DNA from: Parastagonospora avenae f. sp. tritici 18332-5
Taxonomy: Eukaryota; Ascomycota; Dothideomycetes; Pleosporales; Phaeosphaeriaceae
Direction of reading: 5' to 3'
NCBI GenBank assembly: GCA_022559985.1
Contig: JAFJTR010000005.1
Span: 186,001 to 250,000 of the forward strand
Length of the DNA: 64,000 nucleotides
Part shown: positions 36,603-46,278 of the stretch, piece after piece
How positions within the stretch are numbered: the first letter of the stretch is position 1
How the letters are laid out: each line of letters starts with the position of its first letter
Notes under the pieces: model-generated
What the model saw: the letters and a program-made list of their open reading frames with translations, nothing else
Database searches by the model: none
Told to the model about the DNA's origin: nothing
Position numbers and translations under genes: made by a program

Positions 36603-37131
36603 ACTACTATTTGTTGATACCAATGCCACGTAGTTAACAAGCTTCATGTCCTAGTAATGAATATATTGAGACTTGTTTCGAGAATATGAAAATTCAACCC
36701 CCTTTTGACTTGATTGCAAATGCGTGGCTGAGAATTACTCGACTCGGATTAATATGTGAAGGTAGGCTTCACTGCAGTGATTCAAATTTATCGAAACACA
36801 CAACGACCTATACAAGGGCGCAGTTGTCATTCAGAAGAAGAGTTGTCATATTCTGAGCGAGGCTACATACGTTTTGCTATAGTTAAACAAGACATAGTCA
36901 CTGCTGTTTGTGTGATAGGCGTAGGCTGAGATTATTTGAGCATTACGGGTCTGGGTTTAGGTGTCGAAAAACTTCACTTACTGTCAATACTTCAGGTGAC
37001 TGCATAGCCTCCACATGGCCGACTGTGAACAATCAAACATCAATTTCATACAGTCCATGACTTAGTATAAAGGTTGGCCAAACACGCTCATTGCGGAGAC
37101 AACTACTGAAGCGAACCCACATACCACAATC
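36603..37131. other. AT-rich spacer between P3 and P4
   Basis: 529 bp with no gene. Near 36805 it carries GACCTATACAAGGGCGCAGTT, almost the same as GACCGATACAAGGGCTGGCGCAGTT downstream of P4 near 38050; both lie 3' of a family copy. Confidence 0.45.
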
Positions 37132-37800
37132 ATGTCTAACATCGAGTTCGCAAGCAAGCAAGAATTCAAAGCATTTTTGGCCGGACTTATAAGACAGCCA
37201 GACCCTCTCGTTACTCCGAAAACTACGGAAACAGAGACGCAGATAATTACGGAAACAAACACGCAGAGCGCAACCCTATCTAAGATCAAATTCACAACTA
37301 GTCAGGAGTCCCGAGATTTTGAGATCGAACTCAAAGAGCGTATTATCAGAGGGACCACGAAAATGACCCTCGGTGACACACCTATAAGCTTCATTGACAA
37401 GAACATCATCGAAGCTCCTGAACTAGATTCTGACATGATCAAGTGGATCTACCACAAGCAAATGCGCGGCATGCTGGAAATCGAGCAATAGGATACTCTT
37501 GTCGATGAAACATTCCGCCACAATCCGAGGATCTTCTTAGTAACCATTATGAGCAACCTCCCCGTGGGTTTCCTTTGGAACTTATTACGATCCAAGAAAA
37601 AGTCGGACTTGAACCTATCATTCAAGTATCAAGAGTTCACTTGTTTTCAAGGGGCGTGTGCAAGACAAATATTTCTTGCTTATCAGAACGAGGTTTGTGC
37701 AAAGGACATTGAGTTTGGCTGGATATCAAAATCCCGCGTGGAAGTATCCCACTCGTCGAGGCAACGCGCAGGGGTGAGCAAGCTATGCTTCCTGGTTTAA
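37132..37800 (+). pseudogene. Island family copy P4, one in-frame stop
   Basis: ATG at 37132 opens a frame with a Thr/Glu-rich N-terminus, then family-like KMTLGDTPISFIDKNIIEAP, and stops at TAG 37489-37491. The same frame then runs on as DTLVDETFRHNPRIFLVTIM, matching the P2 strand SPKVFISIAK, through to TAA at 37798-37800. The single TAG lies in the middle of the conserved domain and follows GAG CAA; CAG or CAA to TAG is the likely change. The N-terminal 50 residues differ from the other copies, so P4 is the most diverged in the N-terminus. About 222 codons if the stop is ignored. It may also be a gene tolerating stop readthrough, which I think unlikely. Confidence 0.65.
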
Positions 37801-38355
37801 TGCCTGACAAGTGCAGATACACACTAGCTTCGTGCAGAATACAACGAACGTACGGAAAGAAGGGGATTTCACAGCGCTGGCAAGTACTGTCTCTTTTCGG
37901 AGATCATCGATCATTAGTATCTCTCTGCTTCTGAGGTAGATCTACCATATAACCCAAGGCCAATAAATTGCTAAGCATTATTTGGCTCGCACTTCTATCT
38001 AACAAGAGATTTCAGTGATAGTAATTTGATTGATCTGAATACACCCGGACCGATACAAGGGCTGGCGCAGTTCACGACGGGGAAATAATAGAGACATCTC
38101 ATCGCAGAGAACAATACATGCGTCTTTGATATGGGTTGCGCGACTTGAGATTCAGCGACACGACTTCATGTCCTGACATGACAACGTGATGAAACATAGA
38201 ACAGATCAGATTACGTTTCATAAGAAGACACATAGATTTATCACTACAACTAACAGCTTATCTAGAGTCAATTGTCTTACGTTTGAACTCTACCTAAGCT
38301 TCGGTGGACTCGTCTCATGCTATGCGCTTTCCTCAAGCAAATGCGATAGGCCGAA
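37801..38355. other. AT-rich spacer between P4 and P5
   Basis: About 555 bp between the 3' ends of two converging family copies. Contains the flank repeat phrases noted for 34040 and 36805. No gene seen. Confidence 0.45.
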
Positions 38356-39089
38356 TCAGCTCTGTTGACTGCTAATACACACACAGTCAATGATGGCACA
38401 GATAGTACGGTACCTACCCTCACCCTCGCACACAATGTCAAGCTGCCTCCGCTTCCAACTAACATGTTTCTCAGCGTCTGCTTGATTCGCGAATGTCCTC
38501 ATAACAAATTTCGTACTACCAGCATAATGTGTGTCTATTGTAGCCGAGTCCGATGCTGTAAGATGTCCGCGTTCAAACTCCAAATTATGATCAATGTTGT
38601 CATTGCGAGCTGTGATAGAAATGAAAGGAAGCACCCCGAAAGATGTGATCTGCTGGTCATACTCACCGAGCCTGAGCACAGGCGCGCATACCAATGCCTT
38701 GGCTTCGACAAATGAAATCCAACGTGGATGTGGTGGCCATCCCTGATGGGAAGTCTGTTATCAGTGCAGTAATTCATGAGTCTACTGAGGAAGCGCATGT
38801 TTTGGCCGGCTCTCAGAGTGGCAACGAAACATCGCTCGCTTGATGTGAATACTCTATTGATGAAAAAGTCGCGAAAGTTCTCTGGGATGTTATGACGCAG
38901 GAAGCTCAAGTCCTGGTCGGAGAACGCTTTGATGTTCGCACTTGTAGCGAGCTCTTTGATGTGCGGAAGAGGTAGGAAGGTATGTGAGTCCTTTTCAAAC
39001 GACCATTCTACCAGATTTTGTGTGATGTAGTGTTGAGCTTGTAGAAGCTGTTCTTTCGAAGTGATGTCGGAGGGGATTGAGATGGGCAT
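38356..39089 (-). pseudogene. Island family copy P5, inverted, frameshifted
   Basis: On the minus strand ATG 39089 opens MPISIPSDITSKEQLLQ, then strong family matches: LVEWSFEKDSHTFLPLPHI (P2 IVTIKWPNSPEVEFLPRSCI), ELATSANIKAF (EIATFDNIKDY), RCFVATLRAGQNMRFLSRLM (KVFISIAKNSMPAPFIRYVI) and NRLPI. Between about 38765 and 38700 the likely frame changes: the first frame goes on with basic, unconserved residues to a stop at 38535, while another frame reads ISFVEAKALVCAPVLRLG then FGVLPFISI and KFVMRTFANQADAEKHV before ending at 38356. The second frame resembles the later part of the family and a kinase-like beta strand (KFVMRTF). One indel, or less likely a spliced-out segment, would reconcile them. 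Confidence 0.6.
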
Positions 39090-41747
39090 AATGCAGAGGA
39101 TAGGCCTCTTGCAGTGTATACTTCCAGCTTACCAGAGGCTACAGCGCTGCAACTTTATGCCCATCTAGCGATGGCTACGAATCAGCATGGCAATCGCTTC
39201 ATGTAGATGACCAGTCGCGCGTACGACATCTGATGGTGTTCCGGCATCAGAAGCGTGCATGCTTGTCACTGAGCAAGCTGACCCGTAAAGCTTTTCTGCA
39301 CGTGCTTTGAGCCGGGAATACTGGAAGGCACGAGTCACTGGATCATTGCGCATTCTGTGATTGATAAGCCTAAAGAAAATCCAGATGGTCGAGATTGAAG
39401 GAGACCGTTTGAAGAAGTGGACATGAATAGCGTGCCAGCAAATGTCCCCGATGTCGTCTCAGAACAACAAAGGCCACATCTGACTGCTTGCTGGTACAGA
39501 ATGTGCATGAAGGGCAAAAGACACGCCATAGAAAAGCTGTGAATGCCATTGATATCTAGCAGCTCGGACAACGAAGGAAGTACACATCACAACGCCATTA
39601 CCTTTGCTACCCCAAAATCCACATCACTTCTCCAAACCACCCACCTCCTAACACCGACATCGCCCACCGCCACCTCACCATGCAGAACCCACTCCGCCTC
39701 CGCCACCTACCTCATTCCGCCACCTACCTCATTCCGCCACCAACCCCCCTCGCCCTCTCGCTCCAACACGCGCGCCATCCATTCCCCGGCCTCAACAAGT
39801 TTCAGCGCAGTGACACCGCGTACCGAGGGAGCGAGACGAGCCGTGACCGACCAGTTTCCAGGCATTCGGAAGCGATGGTAGACACGACGTCTGTCTCATC
39901 TTGTCATGCCGCATGAGAAGTGGCAGGCTGTGAGGGGGGAGGGGGGATGTGGGGAAGTCGTGCAACGATGGGGAAGGATGGGATATTGTTGAGGGCGAAA
40001 ATGTACATGTGCATATAGGCAAGATGGATATTGGAGGGCCGATGTCGACAATGTATGGATAGTGTCAGATGTCTAGTCGCAGATGTTGTTTCTCCACACA
40101 TGCCGTCATCTTCACTCGTGTCGGCACTTACCTGTCCACACCCACACATGGTGCGGTGTGGCTGCCTGCCAACGCCCAGAATAGCTTGACAGGCAGAAAA
40201 GCGGCGGGTCATGCACGATGTTCCGAGATGCGCCTGCATGCATGCTTTGCGTGATTGGGCATGTTCCGATCGATACGATGCGCATGGCGAGAATGAGGAT
40301 CCAGGATTTGAAGATGACGGGCATGCAGGTTCGTCGATCGATCGAAGGGTATGCGTACTACATATACGATGCGCATGAGTTGGACTATTGTTTTGAAGTC
40401 AAGCACGTCGAGAAAGATCATGGTCAATACGAATATGGGGGCGGTGTTTGCCTATCATACACACATTGAAGAACACTTGCATGCATACGACAGCAACTCT
40501 GAGCGGTGAAGCACACACAAACACCGACGATCCACCCGCACCGCCGATCCCATGTTCTCGACTCCAAAGCCCGGAGGATGTCACACGTAGAAAGCCTAGA
40601 GTCGCACAAAAGACGGTCGCTTCCCAGGCTGCAGGTCGCACAGCAGCGCGCCAACCCCCTCAATCTTGCCAACTCGAAAAAGTGCCGGCATACTGAGACA
40701 TATGGCGTAATGGAAAACATGTGGGTATGTGAAGGATTTTTTGCATTGCGTACATGGTCGTCGCGCTTAGAGTGGTGTGGCTTGCAGTCGGAGAGTGTGG
40801 GAGGGAAGGGATGGCATGATGGGGGCATGAGTGTACGAGTGATGTACAGGGCTGTGTGAGAAGGGCAGTCATGTGCCGTAGGGTGGATTATGTGCGACCG
40901 GCAAGGAAGGACAGCCGGCCGTTTTGTTTGACTGTTACTCGGAGGACGGAAAGATGGATGGGAACAGAACCATGGGCGCAAGAGCGTACTGTGATCGGAA
41001 ATGTTTCTTTTGGCTGGGTTTACAACTAGAAGAGTTGCTCTGTATGTCTCGAGTACTAGTGGTGCTGCCAATCGCAGAGACACCATGGAAAGACACAAAA
41101 GCCCTGGTCCTGTGCTACCTGCCACCCATCCACATCCCGTGGCCATCAGACCACCACCTATGAGAAACATTGGGGTTCGCCTCCACCATTTCCTTTCAAG
41201 GGGTCATTCAGACCCACGACTGCGCTTGCCTCTCGGACATCCCAGACAAGAATACGCAAGGGGTATAGCCGCCGACAAGAGTGCCATTCTCTTGCGAATA
41301 CACAAAAGAAATTAGTTGTAATAAAGCGAAAATCGGCTGAAGAGCCGCCGCTGCGTAAATCGTTCATGACGTTACGTCTGTTGTTGAAACCCCGTCCATG
41401 CCCTTTTTGATGCCGCATCCAAACACGAAACGCCAGGAAAGTCCCACTGAAGGGCCGCAACAATCAGATGACTTCTGGACTGTATGCAAAAGGGAATTAC
41501 CCCTCTCTAGATATCATAAATTCGTAACCAACAAAGGAAAGTCGTGACCTTGTATAGCCAAGGTGCGCGTCGTGACGCGAATAAACGGGTCGGGGTGCGG
41601 GCGTACAAGTCGTACGTCGTAAACCGTATCCAAAGGTGTAAAGATATTGGAAATGTACAAACGTCGAACAGATGGTAGATGAAATAGCACACACGAATAT
41701 AGACAGGGGATGAGTGTGGAAGGGTTGCGAGCCGGATTTGGCCTAGG
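39090..41747. other. 2.7 kb gene-poor stretch
   Basis: No supported gene between the island and the Ser/Pro-rich gene. A C-rich tract with a 17-bp tandem (CGCCACCTACCTCATTC, two and a half copies) lies near 39708-39740. A 248-codon minus-strand frame at 40424-41170 has no homology or splice logic and is not called. Confidence 0.45.
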
Positions 41748-43364
41748 CTAGTAGCCACGAACGCCAGTGGAGGACCGTCCAAGTAGCGAACCAGGGAATT
41801 TGAGATCACTAAGGAATTTGAAGAACGCGCGTTTCTTCGATGGAGGCTTCTGGAACAATGGTGACTCTTTGAACTGGAACATGGGACCGACAATGTCTTC
41901 GTCACCGAGCTTAGGGAACTTGCCCTGGCTCTTGGGGTCGTTCAGTGTCGGCATCTTGCTAAGAGGCTCTGGCTCCATCGGGGATGTGGGTTCGAGTTCT
42001 TGACCAATGGCTACTGCATGAGATTTGGCCAGATCGTGGTTCTTCTTCCACTCGGCATCTATCTCGGCCCACTTTTGCTCCGTCAAAAGGTAGTATTTTG
42101 AGGTAGCGCCATAGTGTTCCGCGGTTCGCACTTGGTGCTTTGCGTAATTGTTCCGCGCTTGCTGCCAGTCATCCAAGAGCTGCCTGACAGATTGCGCGTG
42201 GCAGATCTCAGGGACGTAGGGTTCCGGAAGAATGGTGAAGTTCGCGTGGCCCAGAGCATTAGCCCACTTGTCATTTGGGTCGGCGAGCATCATGGGCGGA
42301 ATGTCCGATGATGGTACCATGTAGCCGGCACGTGGACCCTTGAAAGATGCCACTGATGGCTGAGATGATAGTGTTGGCGTGGGATATCCGCGGACAAGTG
42401 GCGTGTCCACGGGCGTCGCCACGACAGATTGGCTTGCGTCGGCAACCGCAGGCGACTGTAATGGTGATGAAGTGGTCGCCTCGCTGCGGCAGTTGACCAT
42501 GAGAGGGGGCAGTAGAGGCGTGGTTGCGTAGCGCTCGGCCTCGATTTGCTCGGGGTCGATCTCGTACGCATTGGCCTTTCCAACGTCGATTGCCATTGGT
42601 GTTGGCAAATTGTCGTTGAGTTCTTCTCTGCTCGCTGGTGCTGAGGTGAAGCTCTCGCTTAGGTCGACTACTGAGGGTTGGTGCTGAGAGCTGGTCATTG
42701 AAGACGATCGTGTTGATGGGACTCTCGATGGCGTCGCGCTGCGTGAGACTCTGCTCAGATTGGAGTTGCGATCGCGCACTTTGCGCGAGAACGAGGGAAA
42801 GCGTCTCTCGAACTTGCCGGCAATGCTGTGCGCGGACGCCTCAATAGACCGGCGCCGCTTTGCCAGCCGCGCTTCGGTGTCATGGCTGATGGTGGAGTAC
42901 CCGTCGTAAGCCTCCTCTGGATCGTAGGCCCTCGACACATAGCAGTCGCGCATATGGTCAAAAGACGAGTCGCCTATGCAATATAAGTATGCGCAACACG
43001 ATACATCTAAGTTTCGAGACCTACAAGAACACCGGTAGAGATCCTCGCTGCCGTAGTCGTACTCGCGCTCGACTGGCTCCTCAGTAAGCTTGGGCAGCTT
43101 GCCCGAGCTGTTTGGGGGCTCAATGGCTTCGTGCGTGGGCGGACTCGACGACAGTGTTGACGTCGAGCTTGGGAAGCGAAAGTGCCCACGCGAACGTTTG
43201 CTTGGCGTGGGCGGCGTAGAGCACTCGGACGATGTTGACCAGAAACCAGAGTCGGTGTTGGAATATATCGAGGAAGTTGGCTCAGCAGACATGTTGAGTG
43301 AGGTTTGCGAAGATTTGCGTGCGGCGACAAGCTTGGGGAGCATCAGAGGTTTGAGTTCGTGCAT
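41748..43364 (-). CDS. Ser/Pro-rich conserved fungal protein of unknown function
   Basis: ATG 43364 to TAG 41748. The open frame has 538 codons, but a 51-bp segment (43024-42974) has a GTAGGT donor and TTGCATAG acceptor. Because 51 is a multiple of three, the frame stays open; splicing gives RCSCDSSFDHMRDCY and a 521-residue product, which I prefer. The N-terminal two thirds are disordered, rich in Ser, Pro and Thr with basic patches (AKRRRS, KFERRFPSFSRK). The C-terminal 190 residues are more ordered: DKWANALGHANFTILPEPYVPEI, then a likely helix RQLLDDWQQARNNYAKHQVRTAEHY and KYYLLTEQKWAEIDAEWKK. The end is basic (PSKKRAFFKFLSDLKFPG). No known domain. Similar unannotated Ser/Pro-rich proteins occur in Pezizomycotina; function unknown. 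Confidence 0.75.
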   Translation of the reverse strand: MHELKPLMLPKLVAARKSSQTSLNMSAEPTSSIYSNTDSGFWSTSSECSTPPTPSKRSRGHFRFPSSTSTLSSSPPTHEAIEPPNSSGKLPKLTEEPVEREYDYGSEDLYRCSCRSRNLDVSCCAYLYCIGDSSFDHMRDCYVSRAYDPEEAYDGYSTISHDTEARLAKRRRSIEASAHSIAGKFERRFPSFSRKVRDRNSNLSRVSRSATPSRVPSTRSSSMTSSQHQPSVVDLSESFTSAPASREELNDNLPTPMAIDVGKANAYEIDPEQIEAERYATTPLLPPLMVNCRSEATTSSPLQSPAVADASQSVVATPVDTPLVRGYPTPTLSSQPSVASFKGPRAGYMVPSSDIPPMMLADPNDKWANALGHANFTILPEPYVPEICHAQSVRQLLDDWQQARNNYAKHQVRTAEHYGATSKYYLLTEQKWAEIDAEWKKNHDLAKSHAVAIGQELEPTSPMEPEPLSKMPTLNDPKSQGKFPKLGDEDIVGPMFQFKESPLFQKPPSKKRAFFKFLSDLKFPGSLLGRSSTGVRGY

Positions 43365-46278
43365 GTTGAAGATGGGTGTTGAGGCGTGACGTGATTTTTC
43401 GCGATGGTTGCTGGGATCCCATCACCAGCTTAAGAACCCTCTGCACGCGCACTATCAAAAAATAGTCACGGTACTGCTGAGATGCTGCTTCGGGAAAAGT
43501 GGCGGTTGCTGGAGGTTTGAGGGTTGCGTGAAGGGTGCCACGAAGCAGGACCACGTAGGTACCTTTTGGTGTGTTTATCCTGCGAGCGCTTCTGGATGCA
43601 AAAACAGCGCCCCGGTCGGCGGGATAACCCAATGCGGACGGCACGTGAGGGCGAGTGGGCTCGAACAGGTGGCACGCACGGAAGATGTGCGAAAAGTAAG
43701 GCCGAGGACAGTCGAAGGACAGCGCAGCAATTGATGCGGTATCGAATTAACAACAATGCGACTGACGTGGGCGGACAGAGGACGACGGTAGCTTGGGATG
43801 TGGGATGCGCACAGATTTGAGCATTTGTGTGGACAGCGAGTTGACCGGGGGTGTACGGCAGGCTTCTCTCCCACTGCTTTGGACCGCAGGCCAAGCCTTT
43901 CCACACCGAGCGTCACCACAGACGCTGCTAAGTTCATATGGGAATAGCGACGCGGCAGCCCTCAGTGCTCCCCGGTTTCAACGACTCACACGCCCTGTCT
44001 TCGTCGGCGCTCACGACCGTGACCACCTGCTTGTGCTGAGCGCTGAAGCCTCCCCGCGCAAAGTCCATCCGACGCGCACTGTCGTTTTGCCAGGCCCCCC
44101 AGCGGTGAAGCCGCTGTGTGAACTACAATCCGGATCGCCGGCCGCGTTGAGACTACCCACAGACTGCGAAAGACTCAACATGCCTGGAGGCCGAGTTTTC
44201 TTCCCCCCAACCAAACGTGATCCAACGTCGGTGGAGGCGTGGAGATGCTATCCCTGCCCCAGTCATCACGGTTTGGGGAAAGCCTCTGCGTAAGCGATGC
44301 AGGAACAGCCGCGGCTTCACACCCTCTTCTTGAAGCTCGCTGCTCGCCATGCATGTAGGCGGTGTTGGGTTGCTACGTATATACCGCCGATATGAGCTTG
44401 TCGTGTTACCACCAACCTGGATTTGATGGCCTGCCACCCACTCAATCGCATGTGAGCGCAACCGTGGGGCGCAACTGACATATTTTGGGGCGGTGCAATA
44501 TCAAAGCCGGTTGACAGCTTGTCTGGCTTTGCTCTTCCGGGTGGGCGTCTTCTCGCACTTTACCGTGTCGCGCGATGACATCGCCAGTCATGTCTGGTTG
44601 GTGATGTCGCAGCATCCGTCTTTCCCGTCGGTCGCCCCCACCAGAACAGGGAAGATGTGCCTGGAGAAAAACAAACAAACAACATCCCGCTGTCACAACA
44701 TCGCCCACCCCAAACAGCCATTGTTTGTTTTCATCGATCATCGCACGCTTTGTTTCGTGACTGAGTCGCCAGCTCGAAACGCCGCGGAGACATGACGTCG
44801 CACGAGTGGGCTTGCGGAGAATCGCCAGAGGAGGTTGGGAGAACTTCAGCCCAACAGAGACGCCGTCGGCGTCCAGGCCAATCGAGCAGACAAGGTGGTG
44901 TGCTAGCCGTTGAGTCGTTCCTGATTGGCATCCGGCCCCTACTGCACTACCTGAGCACTTGCTGTCCTTGTTCTTGCAAGGTTTGCCCTTGAGTGGCCTT
45001 ACGTTGCGCCTTCCTGCAAGCCTTGTTGTCTTCCCACGCCAGCGCATTGCTAGCTGAACGCTCTCACCATTCCCTTTGCGCTATCCTGCACGTGTTTACG
45101 ACTCAAGTTTTCGCGATGTCATTCTTCCAAGCCAAGGTCTATACGGAAGACGTGCCGGTACTTCGTGATTTCACCGGTCTGATCGCTGTGCAGCCCCTAC
45201 AGGCCCCATGCGTTGGATCGCATCCTGGAGCCCAGCGAGCAGAATTTTGGAGAGACTTTACCTGTTCGGCGTCGCTAGTGAGCATCCTCGTCTCGGTAAC
45301 AGGTCGTTGGGCCCGCGGGATTAATGCCGCGCTCAGATCATGACGATAGCTCGGATGTAGTGTCGGTCCGGTCTGAAGTCGGCAACCGTCCGCTTCATCC
45401 ACTTAGCTGACATGACTTTTCCGGTGCGACTTTTCATTCGCACACGAGAGACGGCACGGCAGCTCGCCCATATGCAGAGCGGGCGGGAGAATGCCGCTGA
45501 CTTCAGTAACGCTCAACGTGCATGAACTCGTGGAATATAGCCGGTGAGCATGTGCTGATTGTTCTCTTTGCGCTGTATGCAGACTTCTTTCAGGTACAGA
45601 TTGAATGTACCGTACCTGTATAACCACGTGTCGCATCATCATGTACGTAGCCCTACGGTGAAGCAGAGTTTGCATTCTGCCATACGAGGTAGTAAAATAC
45701 ATGTGTCCGACCAGTTTGATCAGCGGAGACGGCCTGCAGATTGGCGGTCGAGACCGCGCAACGTGGGTCGCTCTGGGTGGAGTGCTGATCTTTTCACGAG
45801 AATGATCCGACGAGGTACCGCGCCTTGGCAGTCATTATCGATAACGATCAATCAGTCGACGGTGAAAGCCGCGCTCATGCTTCGTCTGCGAGGACACTTG
45901 CGGATACAGGAGTGATGTCTCCTGCATCTTTGACATATGCAGGAAGTCAGAACAGCAAATGCGCCTCAAAGGTTGCCTCAATGGCACGTCGGTGCAGAGT
46001 TTGTCAGCCAACTTGCTATATCGAATCAATAAAGCGCGGGCGCAACTGAACGGTAAACCATATGTTGAACGGATGCTCGTACTAGAACTGCGGGCATGTG
46101 CTCGGCTACGGCCCCTCAGCACTGATCACCAATCGCAACGTTTTAGACGCTTGGTATGGTTATATCGCGTCGGCGGAAGACGCAGAGAAGCGTCGTCATG
46201 GTCTGATGGTTGATTGATTGTCGCGTGTAGGGCTGATCCCAGTACATTCCACCACCCCATGCCGATCGCGCCTTCGAA
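43365..46278. other. 2.9 kb gene-poor stretch
   Basis: Between the promoter of the Ser/Pro-rich gene and the 3' end of the PNKP gene. Several GC-driven open frames overlap on both strands (for example 43793-44293 and 44442-45047) without domain, start or splice support. Nothing else is visible. Confidence 0.45.

Noticed and set aside
33254..39089. Transposable element as the cause of the island
   Set aside because: I looked for transposase, reverse transcriptase, long terminal repeats and terminal inverted repeats and saw none; the repeated units are genes with flanks.
40424..41170. 248-codon minus-strand ORF
   Set aside because: No domain; composition (His/Cys/Pro/Ser) and overlapping plus-strand frames indicate chance.
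41948..42000. GGGTTCGAGTTC resembling a tRNA B box
   Set aside because: It lies inside a coding region, with no A box at the right distance and no cloverleaf.
43793..45047. ORFs of 166 and 201 codons on opposite strands
   Set aside because: No start context, domain or splice structure; both strands open to a similar extent.
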